The position numbers and the translations under genes were made by a program. Source: VXLM01 sp965242665 (GTDB lineage: Bacteria; Chloroflexota; Dehalococcoidia; Lucifugimonadales; VXLM01). Taken from it: DNA of 64,000 bases. Below the pieces are notes generated by a model. The model was given only the letters and a program-made list of their open reading frames with translations. It had not been told where the DNA came from and ran no database searches. Positions within the stretch are counted from its first letter, which is position 1; each line of letters opens with the position of its first letter. The stretch lies in assembly GCA_965242665.1 (NCBI GenBank), contig OZ251484.1:1488001-1552000 (forward strand), given 5' to 3'. Positions 32,643 to 40,410 of this stretch are shown one piece after another.

Positions 32643-35600
32643 ATGATATCCGCCGTCCAGCGGTTCGCAGCAGCCTGGCAGTTCGTAATCAAGCGCAGCC
32701 TTGCGCATTGGCGGCTGCTATCCTCCGTGGTGTTGGGCGTCCTGCTCGCGTCCGCCATCATGTCCGGAACCGTCGTCTACTTCGACGCCCTCCGCGAAAT
32801 CGCCCTCCGCAGCGCCCTTTCCCAGCACTCTCAGCCCGACCTGAACATCATCATGCAAGGGCAGCGGGGGCCCGTCAATGCGGAAGAGGCCGCGCGGGTA
32901 GAGCGCGTCGTCGACAACGCCGTCGACAGCAGGCTGGAGTGGCTCATCGACGGCGTCCGCACCGCCGCGAAGACTCCGACCATGTTCCTCACCGCCGCGG
33001 GCGAGGAAGAGGGCGCCGGCGACGACAACGCCCGCGCCTACTTCACCTACTCCCCGGACATCGCAGAGGAGATCGTCATCCGCGGAGGCAGCCTGCCCCG
33101 ACCCGAACCAGTCAACGCACCGGGAGAGCCCTTCGCCATCGAAGCCATGATCCCAATCGAAGCATCCGAAACCTTCGGCGCCCGCATTGGAGACCGGATG
33201 TCCGCCGTCCTACCTTGGTCGGACGACCTCTCACGCGTCGAGGTCGTCATCAGCGCCATCTTCCAGCGGAAGAACCCCAACGCCGATATCTGGCGCCTCG
33301 ATGAAACCGTCCTCCAAGCCGCAACCGGACAAAGCTTCCGAACCATGCCCCTGCACGTATCGCGCGAGGCGTTCCTAGAAACCCTGGGCCCGCGCCTCCG
33401 CAGAATGCAGGCCACCTACGCATGGCTGCTCATAACCGACACCAGCCGCATCCACGCCAGAAACAGCGCCGACACCCTCGCAGACATCAGACAAACGAAC
33501 GCCGCCCTCAACGCCACCCTGGGCAGCTTCCGACAGACCACATCCCTGGACAACGCCCTCGCAGAGTACGACCGCCGATTGTTCTTCAGCAAGCTGCCCA
33601 TGTTCGTCGTCCTCGTACTCATCGCAATCGTCATCCTCTACTACGTGGCCACCCTGTCATCCCTCATCGTCGAAGACCGGCGCAGCGAAGTCGCCCTGCT
33701 CAGAAGCCGAGGAGCCACATCCTCGCAAATCCTCATGGTATTCGTCATGGAAGGGTTGACCATCGCCGTCCTGTCTGTCCTCTTGGGGCCCATCCTCGCC
33801 GCGGGAGTAGTAAGCGTACTTGGACTAACGCCCGCATTCTCCGGGCTGACCGCAGGCGGCGTCTTGACGGTCAGCCTGTCGAGCGGCGCGTACCTCATGG
33901 CCGCCCTCGGCGGCCTACTGAGCTTCGCCGCGCTCATCTTCCCGGCATTCCGCGCCTCCCGAATCAACGTCACCCAAGAACGACAACGCTCCGCAAGACC
34001 CACCGACCTCCCGATCTTCCAACGTTACTACCTCGACGTACTCTTGCTCATCGTCGGCATATTCCTGTTTCGTCAACTGACCGAGCAAGGCTCCGTCGTC
34101 GCCCGAAACCTATTCGGCGAAATCGCCGTCAACCAAATGCTCCTGGCCGTCCCAGGCATCATCCTGATCGCCTCCGCAATGGTGCTTCTGCGCCTCTTCC
34201 CCATTGCCATGAATATCGTCAGCCGCACTCTCTCCTCCTGGCTCCCCGCAGGAATGGTCATGGGCGTCTGGCAGATGGCGCGCAACCCCGCACACTACGC
34301 CCGCTTGTCTCTCCTGCTCATACTCACCGCAGGACTCGGAATCTTCGCATCCAGCTTCAGCGCCACTCTCGACCGCAGCTTCGTGGAGAGAGTCCTCTTC
34401 TTCACCGGCAGCGATGTGCGCCTCAACGGAAACGTCCCCGTCTCCTCATACCGACGCAGCCCGTCCGCAGACACCCAGTTCGAATCGACCAGCAGCCTAA
34501 CCGAGCGGTACGAACGAATCCCAGGCGTGGACAACGTCAGCCTAGTACGCAGAAGCTCCGGCCACGACCTCTCGAAACTGTTTGGCGGAACCTACGACAT
34601 GCTGGCGGTCGACCCACAGAGCTTCCTCGAAGTCGCCTGGTTCCGAAGCGACTTCGCAGACCAACCAATGCGCGGCCTCCTCTCCTCCCTGCAATCCCAA
34701 GGCGGACCCCAGGGAATCCCTCTCCCGAACGGATCGAAACGCTTGAGCGTGCGTGTCAAACCCGACCGACCCCATCCGTCGATCCGCATGACCGCGCGCG
34801 TAACCGACGCGAACGGACGATACCACAGCTACTGGTTGGGCAGCATCAACTTCGGCAGCTGGGAAACCTTGGACGTCGACCTCTCCGAACGGCGAGGAAG
34901 AGGCCAACCCCCCTCCCCTCCGACCGAACCCCTCACCCTCACCTCCCTGTGGATCCAGGAGTTCAGAGGCGACCGCAACCTCCAACCCGGCTCCGTCCTA
35001 ATCAACGAAATCCGTGTGACCGACGACCAGGGAACAACGACCGTCATAGAACCGTTCGATTCCGTAGACCAGTGGAGCCTATTGCGCACATCCGACAGCG
35101 CAGTCGTGGACGTCCTGCGACCCTCCGACGTCGGGTTCGACGGGGAGTCCGGCTCTGCCCTCTATTCATGGGGCGAAGGTGCAGCGCTATCCCCCCGCGG
35201 TATCTTCCACGGACAACTTACGCCCTTGCCAGTGATCGCAAGCAAAGGCTTCAACAAGAACACCGGACACAAGATAGGCGAAGAATTCGACGTCTCATTC
35301 TCCGGACACCGCGTCCCCATCCGCATCGTCGACGAAGTATCTCTGTTCCCAACCATGAACATCCGCGACAAGAGCTTCCTGGTCTCGGACGTGGATTCCA
35401 TAGTCAAGTACGCCAGCATCGGATCGATCACCGGAGAAGTCCTGCCGAACGAACTATGGATATCCTCCAGCTCCACAGGAACGCAACGAGAAGCCCTAAT
35501 CGAGAGATTGAATCTCGACGGCGCGTTCCTCATCGACTCCTTCCAAGACCGGGACGCCCTCCTCGCAGAATCGGAAGTCGATCCCCTCGTCAAGGCAGGA

Positions 35601-36026
35601 TGGCGCTCGCTCCTCTTCATCGCCTTCTCATCCGTGCTGGCCCTGAGCTGCCTCGGATTCCTCGTCCACGCATACGTATCGTTCAGAAACAGGCAACTCC
35701 AATTCGCCCTACTCAGAACAGTAGGATTTTCGATGCGCCAACTCGTCACCATGGTCTGGCTCGAGCAGATCCTGGTCATCCTCGTCGGACTCGCGCTCGG
35801 AACATGGATGGGCGGGCGCTTGGGCGCGGTCATCATGCCGTTCCTCGGCCACGACGACTTCGGTTCGCAGGTCATGCCCCCCTTCGTCATGCAGACCAAC
35901 TGGAGCATACTACTAATCACCTACGGGATCATGTTCGTCGTATTCGCCGTGATAATACTCGGACTGATATGGCTCGTGAACCGCATCTCGTTGCAGCGTG
36001 TCCTACGCCTGGGCGAAATCGGGTAG
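32643..36026 (+). CDS. FtsX/MacB-like ABC permease (very large), second
   Basis: The protein of about 1127 residues has the same plan as the first permease. It has an N-terminal span (LLSSVVLGVLLASAIMSGTV), an extracytoplasmic domain, the FtsX block at about 315-450 (MFVVLVLIAIVILYYVATLS, LLRSRGATSSQILMVFVMEG), middle spans, a second extracytoplasmic part (INEIRVTDDQGTTTVIEPFD) and a C-terminal FtsX block (WRSLLFIAFSSVLALSCLGF, LLRTVGFSMRQLVTMVWLEQ). The ATG at 32643 with GAGGA 7 nt upstream is preferred over a GTG at 32619. The extracytoplasmic parts differ clearly between the two permeases, so the pair is likely a heterodimer rather than a recent copy. Confidence 0.86.
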   Translation: MISAVQRFAAAWQFVIKRSLAHWRLLSSVVLGVLLASAIMSGTVVYFDALREIALRSALSQHSQPDLNIIMQGQRGPVNAEEAARVERVVDNAVDSRLEWLIDGVRTAAKTPTMFLTAAGEEEGAGDDNARAYFTYSPDIAEEIVIRGGSLPRPEPVNAPGEPFAIEAMIPIEASETFGARIGDRMSAVLPWSDDLSRVEVVISAIFQRKNPNADIWRLDETVLQAATGQSFRTMPLHVSREAFLETLGPRLRRMQATYAWLLITDTSRIHARNSADTLADIRQTNAALNATLGSFRQTTSLDNALAEYDRRLFFSKLPMFVVLVLIAIVILYYVATLSSLIVEDRRSEVALLRSRGATSSQILMVFVMEGLTIAVLSVLLGPILAAGVVSVLGLTPAFSGLTAGGVLTVSLSSGAYLMAALGGLLSFAALIFPAFRASRINVTQERQRSARPTDLPIFQRYYLDVLLLIVGIFLFRQLTEQGSVVARNLFGEIAVNQMLLAVPGIILIASAMVLLRLFPIAMNIVSRTLSSWLPAGMVMGVWQMARNPAHYARLSLLLILTAGLGIFASSFSATLDRSFVERVLFFTGSDVRLNGNVPVSSYRRSPSADTQFESTSSLTERYERIPGVDNVSLVRRSSGHDLSKLFGGTYDMLAVDPQSFLEVAWFRSDFADQPMRGLLSSLQSQGGPQGIPLPNGSKRLSVRVKPDRPHPSIRMTARVTDANGRYHSYWLGSINFGSWETLDVDLSERRGRGQPPSPPTEPLTLTSLWIQEFRGDRNLQPGSVLINEIRVTDDQGTTTVIEPFDSVDQWSLLRTSDSAVVDVLRPSDVGFDGESGSALYSWGEGAALSPRGIFHGQLTPLPVIASKGFNKNTGHKIGEEFDVSFSGHRVPIRIVDEVSLFPTMNIRDKSFLVSDVDSIVKYASIGSITGEVLPNELWISSSSTGTQREALIERLNLDGAFLIDSFQDRDALLAESEVDPLVKAGWRSLLFIAFSSVLALSCLGFLVHAYVSFRNRQLQFALLRTVGFSMRQLVTMVWLEQILVILVGLALGTWMGGRLGAVIMPFLGHDDFGSQVMPPFVMQTNWSILLITYGIMFVVFAVIILGLIWLVNRISLQRVLRLGEIG

Positions 36027-36048
36027 AATGAATTTCGGAGGAAACGCC

Positions 36049-36933
36049 ATGCGAACGGAAGAATATATCGTCTGCGGAGACCTCTTCAAGATATACAAGA
36101 TCGCCGACCTCGAGGTCGTAGCGCTGAGAGGACTCGATCTCGTCGTCGCACATGGAGAAGTCATCGCCATCGTCGGCGCCAGCGGCAGCGGAAAAACTAC
36201 CCTGTTGAACATCCTCGCAGGATACGACACCCCCTCTGCAGGCAAAGTCCGCGTCGGCGACCGCGACCTCCTCCGCATGAGAGGACGAGAAGTCGAAGAA
36301 TACCGCCGACGCGAAGTAGGCTTCGTCTGGCAGCAAACAAGCCGCAACCTCTTCCCCTACCTCACCGCGATCGAAAACGTCGCCCTCCCCATGATGCTCA
36401 CCAACCTCTCCCCCAAAGAACGGCAGGAAAGGTCCCAAGACCTCCTCAATCTCGTAGGACTCGGACACCGCCTCGACCACATCCCAGAACGACTCTCCGG
36501 CGGCGAGCAACAGCGCGTCGCAATCGCCGTCGCCCTTGCCAACCATCCCCCCCTCCTCCTAGCAGACGAACCCACAGGCGAACTCGACGACACCACCGCC
36601 AGCGAAATACTCGACCTGTTCGGATCCGTCAATACCGAACTCGGCACCACCATCGTCGTCGTCACCCACGACCGAGACATCGCCTACAAGGTCGGGCGCG
36701 TCGTCCTCATCCGCGACGGCAAGACATCCACCGAAATACGCCGCACGCACAGCTACGAACGGCAAATCAGCGGCGAACTCGACGTCCAAACCCCCTTGGA
36801 AGAGTACACCCTCGTCGACGGCGCAGGACGAGTCCAACTGCCGCGAGAGTTCCTGGAAGAAGTGAAAATCCGAGACCGAGCCCGCGTCAAGGTAGAGGAT
36901 GGCAAAGTAACGATAGTGTCTGGAGAAGAATAA
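36049..36933 (+). CDS. ABC ATPase (LolD/MacB type) with C-terminal AbrB-like domain
   Basis: Residues 1-225 form an ABC ATPase: Walker A GASGSGKTT, Q-loop VWQQTSRN, signature LSGGEQQR, Walker B LLLADEPTGELD and the switch His in VVTHDRD. It is of the LolD/MacB branch. Residues 250-294 add a small domain reading LVDGAGRVQLPREFLEEV, then KIRDRARVKVEDGKVTI, which fits the SpoVT/AbrB swapped-hairpin fold normally found in DNA-binding transition-state regulators and antitoxins. The ATG at 36049 has GGAGG 7 nt upstream. The gene starts 22 nt after the second permease and ends one base before the second ATPase, so it is part of one operon. Confidence 0.9.
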   Translation: MRTEEYIVCGDLFKIYKIADLEVVALRGLDLVVAHGEVIAIVGASGSGKTTLLNILAGYDTPSAGKVRVGDRDLLRMRGREVEEYRRREVGFVWQQTSRNLFPYLTAIENVALPMMLTNLSPKERQERSQDLLNLVGLGHRLDHIPERLSGGEQQRVAIAVALANHPPLLLADEPTGELDDTTASEILDLFGSVNTELGTTIVVVTHDRDIAYKVGRVVLIRDGKTSTEIRRTHSYERQISGELDVQTPLEEYTLVDGAGRVQLPREFLEEVKIRDRARVKVEDGKVTIVSGEE

Positions 36934-36934
36934 C

Positions 36935-37840
36935 ATGACCGCATCCCAGATCATCATCGACATCGAAAACCTCACCCGCGTATACGACGTCGGCGCGGAA
37001 CAAGTGACCGCAGTCGACGACGTAACCCTGCAAGTCCCACCAGGTCAGTTCATCGCCCTCATCGGAAGATCCGGATCGGGCAAGACGACCCTCCTGAACC
37101 TCATGGCGGGCCTCGACAAGCCAACATCAGGCAAGATCCTGTTCGAAGGCGAAGACCTAACCCAAATGGGCGAAAAGGCGCTCACGAACATCCGACGCCA
37201 CAAAATCGGATTCGTCTTCCAAGCATTCGGACTCCTCCCCCTCCTATCGGCGTTCGAAAACGTCGAACTCCCACTCAGAATCTCCGGATACCGAGCCCGA
37301 GAACGCGACGAACGCACGAAAGAAGCGCTCGAAATCGTCGGCCTCCTCCCCCGCTCCAACCACCGACCCTACGAGCTCTCCGGCGGAGAACAGCAGCGAG
37401 TCGCCATCGCACGCGCCATCGTCACCAAGCCCCCCCTCATCCTCGCCGACGAGCCCACTGGCGAACTCGACTCTACCAACGCCCAATCGATCTTCGGGCT
37501 ATTCCGCGAAATGGTCGAAACACGCGGCATCACCGTCGTCGCAGCTACCCACGACTCGACCCTCCTCGCCATGGCAGACCAAGTGAACGAAATGCGAGAC
37601 GGACGCATCGTCGGGCACCTAGAGGGCGAAGACCTTCAACACCGACTGGAAGAAATCCACGCAAGCCGCTACAGGGACACCCCGCAAGACAGCGCCACAC
37701 CCAAGCCCGACGATCAGCCAAGACGCGGCGTCGCCCCGGCGGATTCCCCCGCCCCAAGCAGAGAGCCCGATCAGCCCGAAGCGACGCCTCCATCCGACGA
37801 GGACTACATCAGCCGCTTCCGTCGACCATCCGACCGTTAG
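36935..37840 (+). CDS. ABC ATPase (LolD/MacB type)
   Basis: The 301-residue protein has Walker A GRSGSGKTT, Q-loop VFQAFGLLP, signature LSGGEQQR, Walker B LILADEPTGELD and the switch His in AATHDST. After about residue 230 it carries a long Pro-rich, charged tail (PQDSATPKPDDQPRRG, then DEDYISRFRRPSDR) not usual for the family. With the previous ATPase it probably forms an asymmetric pair under the two permeases. Only one base separates its ATG from the previous stop. Its stop (TAG, 37838-37840) overlaps the stop of the convergent flavoprotein gene. Confidence 0.92.
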   Translation: MTASQIIIDIENLTRVYDVGAEQVTAVDDVTLQVPPGQFIALIGRSGSGKTTLLNLMAGLDKPTSGKILFEGEDLTQMGEKALTNIRRHKIGFVFQAFGLLPLLSAFENVELPLRISGYRARERDERTKEALEIVGLLPRSNHRPYELSGGEQQRVAIARAIVTKPPLILADEPTGELDSTNAQSIFGLFREMVETRGITVVAATHDSTLLAMADQVNEMRDGRIVGHLEGEDLQHRLEEIHASRYRDTPQDSATPKPDDQPRRGVAPADSPAPSREPDQPEATPPSDEDYISRFRRPSDR

Positions 37841-39579
37841 ACCGCCGGCCGAGACGATGCCCGCGTCCCATAGTTCGCACGGGGCCGATACTGCGGTGGC
37901 TCGGAATACGACGCAGGATCGCAGTAACGAAGGTCCGGCGTCCGATAATCGAGCGTCAATTCTCCCCCGGCAGACTGCCGGTACAAGATATTCCTCAACC
38001 AGTTGACATTGTCCGTATCGGGATAATCGTCCCGGAAGAACGCCCCCCTGCTTTCCTTGCGCTCCAGAGAGCCAATGAACAGCAGCTCCGCAGAGAGGAA
38101 CAGGTTGCGCACCTCGAGCGCCCGCGCCCAATCGTATCCATTCCTCGCCCGAATCTTCCCCGTCTCCTCACGAACCCGCCTGATGCGCGACAACCCCCGC
38201 ATCAGGCCATCCTCATCCTTGATGACCCATGCGTACCGCCGCGTCGCCCCCTTCACCTTGCGCTTGACATCACTGGCCTTCACACCCTCGGAGTCGCTCA
38301 CCGCGTCCGCCGCTTCGTCGAAGATCGCCGCCGCACAAGCCGGATCGACCTCAGCCGCGCAGGACTGCTTCGCCGCTTCCGCCGCATACTCCCCAGCTCG
38401 CTTCCCAAACACCACCGTTATCATCGACGTATACCCCTCCGGACGCGCGTGCCCATAGACTCCGCCCGCAACCGCCCCCGCAGCGTACAGACCAGGCACA
38501 GTCGTCTCGCACCGTTCGTTGATCGCCACCCCCCCAATGGTCGTATGCGCGCGCGGCTCCGATGCTACCGGCTTGACCCGAAGGTCGATCCCCCGCTTCT
38601 CGGTCTGCTCACGCACCAGGTCCATGAACCACCAAGGCAAGTTGCCCCTCTCGAACACCCCGCTCATGTCCAACAAGATCTTCTCGCCCTTGAACCCACG
38701 CCCTTCCTTGACCTCGTTCCATACCGCATACGTCAACGGCTCCTTGGCGAAACTCCGCGGGTCGTCGATGCCGTACCGATGCAAGAACTCCTCATGCTCG
38801 GAGTTGAGAAACCGAGTCCCAGGAGGAAACCCGATCGACGTCGCCACGAACTGGGACGCCTCCATGTCGATCAGATCGGCCCCCGCGCGGTAGGCCGCCG
38901 CTTGTCCGTCCCCCGTCTCGAATGGAGACACCGTCGTCGGCGCAAATATGTGACTGTATGTGCCAGTGGCCAGAATCGTAGATTTTGCCTGCACGAGAAC
39001 CAGCGCAGACCGGCGGCAGTCCAGAACCGCCGCCCCAACGACACGCCCCTCGTTCGTCAACAAGTCGATGAGTACAGCGTCGTCCATCACCTCGACGCCC
39101 CGCTTCTCGACCTGATCCATCAACGCGTCCATCATCGCAATGCCCGGAGGAGCCCCATACGAGTGCTTCCTCGAACTGCCCCCAGGCTTCAACGTGAAAT
39201 TCCTCGCGTGGGTATGCGCCGCCGAGCGGTACAGCGTGATCCCCCCGTCCTCCCCCCGCTGGAAGTCCACCCCCCAATCGACCAACTCCTCCACCCGCTC
39301 CATCGTCTCATCCACCAATATCTTGGACAGCGTCTGATCCCCCAAGAATCCCCCAAAGGAAATCAGGTCGCACATCGATGAAGCGTTGGAATCGCCGTTC
39401 CGACCGTCGAGACCAACCACCGCGCTCGTCCCCACGTTCAGCGTACATCCACTGTCGCCGAACTTCCCCTTGACGACCATCAGCGCATCCACCCCCATAT
39501 CCCGCGCCCCAATAGCCGCCCGACAGCCAGCGCCCCCTCCCCCAATGATGAGAACGTCAGTCGACAAGACCTCGTGCAT
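37837..39579 (-). CDS. FAD-dependent succinate dehydrogenase/fumarate reductase-type flavoprotein
   Basis: The protein of 580 residues has the flavoprotein pattern of the FrdA/SdhA/AprA/NadB superfamily: DVLIIGGGGAGCRAAI at the N-terminus, GDSGCTLNVGTSAV, RSAAHTHARNF, the TILATGTYSHIF region, DGQAAAYRAGADLIDME, and TTIGGVAINERCET with PGLYAAGAVAGGVYGHARPEG. The C-terminal helical part ends in YRPRANYGTRASSRPAV. The exact substrate is not clear. Partner iron-sulfur or membrane subunits are absent, so a free-standing oxidoreductase of the AprA or fumarate-reductase-like kind is most likely. The ATG at 39579 is preferred over a TTG at 39600. The gene is convergent with the ABC operon. Confidence 0.84.
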   Translation of the reverse strand: MHEVLSTDVLIIGGGGAGCRAAIGARDMGVDALMVVKGKFGDSGCTLNVGTSAVVGLDGRNGDSNASSMCDLISFGGFLGDQTLSKILVDETMERVEELVDWGVDFQRGEDGGITLYRSAAHTHARNFTLKPGGSSRKHSYGAPPGIAMMDALMDQVEKRGVEVMDDAVLIDLLTNEGRVVGAAVLDCRRSALVLVQAKSTILATGTYSHIFAPTTVSPFETGDGQAAAYRAGADLIDMEASQFVATSIGFPPGTRFLNSEHEEFLHRYGIDDPRSFAKEPLTYAVWNEVKEGRGFKGEKILLDMSGVFERGNLPWWFMDLVREQTEKRGIDLRVKPVASEPRAHTTIGGVAINERCETTVPGLYAAGAVAGGVYGHARPEGYTSMITVVFGKRAGEYAAEAAKQSCAAEVDPACAAAIFDEAADAVSDSEGVKASDVKRKVKGATRRYAWVIKDEDGLMRGLSRIRRVREETGKIRARNGYDWARALEVRNLFLSAELLFIGSLERKESRGAFFRDDYPDTDNVNWLRNILYRQSAGGELTLDYRTPDLRYCDPASYSEPPQYRPRANYGTRASSRPAV

Positions 39580-39635
39580 CGCAACACTGCCCCTATGCAA
39601 GAATGACCACCCGAAAATATGCTACACCAACCGAA

Positions 39636-40190
39636 TCAAACGTGGTAGACATAGATGGCCGTCGATGTAGAAAACCACGCCCCGCTCAGACGCCGCGTCT
39701 CGGACGCCCGCCACGTAGGAACCTCGAACGTGTTCGACAAAACCAAGCACCCAGGACGCAGCTCCCGCTCGAACTTCTCCCGCAGCCTCCGCATCGCCGC
39801 CGGATGCAAGAACACGACGACCACATCGACATCCCTCAAGTCCGCGTCGAAGACGTTCCGCCGGTGCAACGCCAAATTCCCCCTCCGAACCAACACCCCC
39901 TTCAACCGCGAGTACAACCACGGAATAGGCGACAACTCGTACCCCACGACTTCCGAGCCAGAAAACCGCGCGGATATCGGGTACGCCAAAGAACCCCACC
40001 CAGACCCCAAATCGACGATCTTCCCCTCCGTCAACTCCGGAATTAACCCAACGATCGCACGCACCGCACTCGGCGAACTCGGCATCGGCGTAATCCCAAG
40101 CCGTATCCCATAGTACACAATGGAAACGGCCGACAAGACCAGCGCCCCATTCAATACATATGCCGCCCAATCGGGCATCTCGACCGACAT
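39636..40190 (-). CDS. Membrane-anchored class I SAM methyltransferase
   Basis: The 184-residue protein has an N-terminal hydrophobic anchor (AAYVLNGALVLSAVSIVYYG) followed by a short class I methyltransferase. The SAM motif is KIVDLGSGWGSLAYPIS; then VVGYELSPIPWLYSRLKG, FDADLRDVDVVVVFLHPAAM and LVLSNTFEVPTW. It lacks long insertions and resembles short methyltransferases with a single anchor found in Proteobacteria and Chloroflexota; the substrate is unknown. The ATG at 40190 lies one base after the stop of a 48-residue membrane protein (TAG-G-ATG), so the two are translated in tandem. Confidence 0.8.
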   Translation of the reverse strand: MSVEMPDWAAYVLNGALVLSAVSIVYYGIRLGITPMPSSPSAVRAIVGLIPELTEGKIVDLGSGWGSLAYPISARFSGSEVVGYELSPIPWLYSRLKGVLVRRGNLALHRRNVFDADLRDVDVVVVFLHPAAMRRLREKFERELRPGCLVLSNTFEVPTWRASETRRLSGAWFSTSTAIYVYHV

Positions 40191-40191
40191 C

Positions 40192-40338
40192 CTACCCCAC
40201 CCCAGCAATCCCCAGTTGGTGCATCGACGCAGCCTGCTCGCCGCCAGGATCGCGCCGCGCCACGACCAGCAGCAACAACGCAGCCGCAATCAGAGCCAAG
40301 AACAACGCCGCACCGATCATCTGTCTCCGATCCATCAT
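40192..40338 (-). CDS. 48-residue single-span membrane protein coupled to methyltransferase
   Basis: The minus strand from ATG 40338 reads MMDRRQMIGAALFLALIAAA, then a Leu/Val-rich span and a basic end (RRDPGGEQAASMHQLGIAGVG). The stop (TAG) directly abuts the methyltransferase ATG. A TATAG-containing AGGGGC leader precedes the start. The function is unknown. The very tight coupling supports a real gene. Confidence 0.55.
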   Translation of the reverse strand: MMDRRQMIGAALFLALIAAALLLLVVARRDPGGEQAASMHQLGIAGVG

Positions 40339-40410
40339 GCTACGCCCCTATACTCTCTCGTTTCCCAACTCTACTCCGTTCGACATTCTTCCTGACCAAT
40401 ACAACTTATA

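Noticed and set aside
33422..36031. Plus-strand open frame of 869 codons inside the second permease
   Set aside because: Out-of-frame Arg/Pro/His-rich translation of the permease gene, caused by high GC at third positions.
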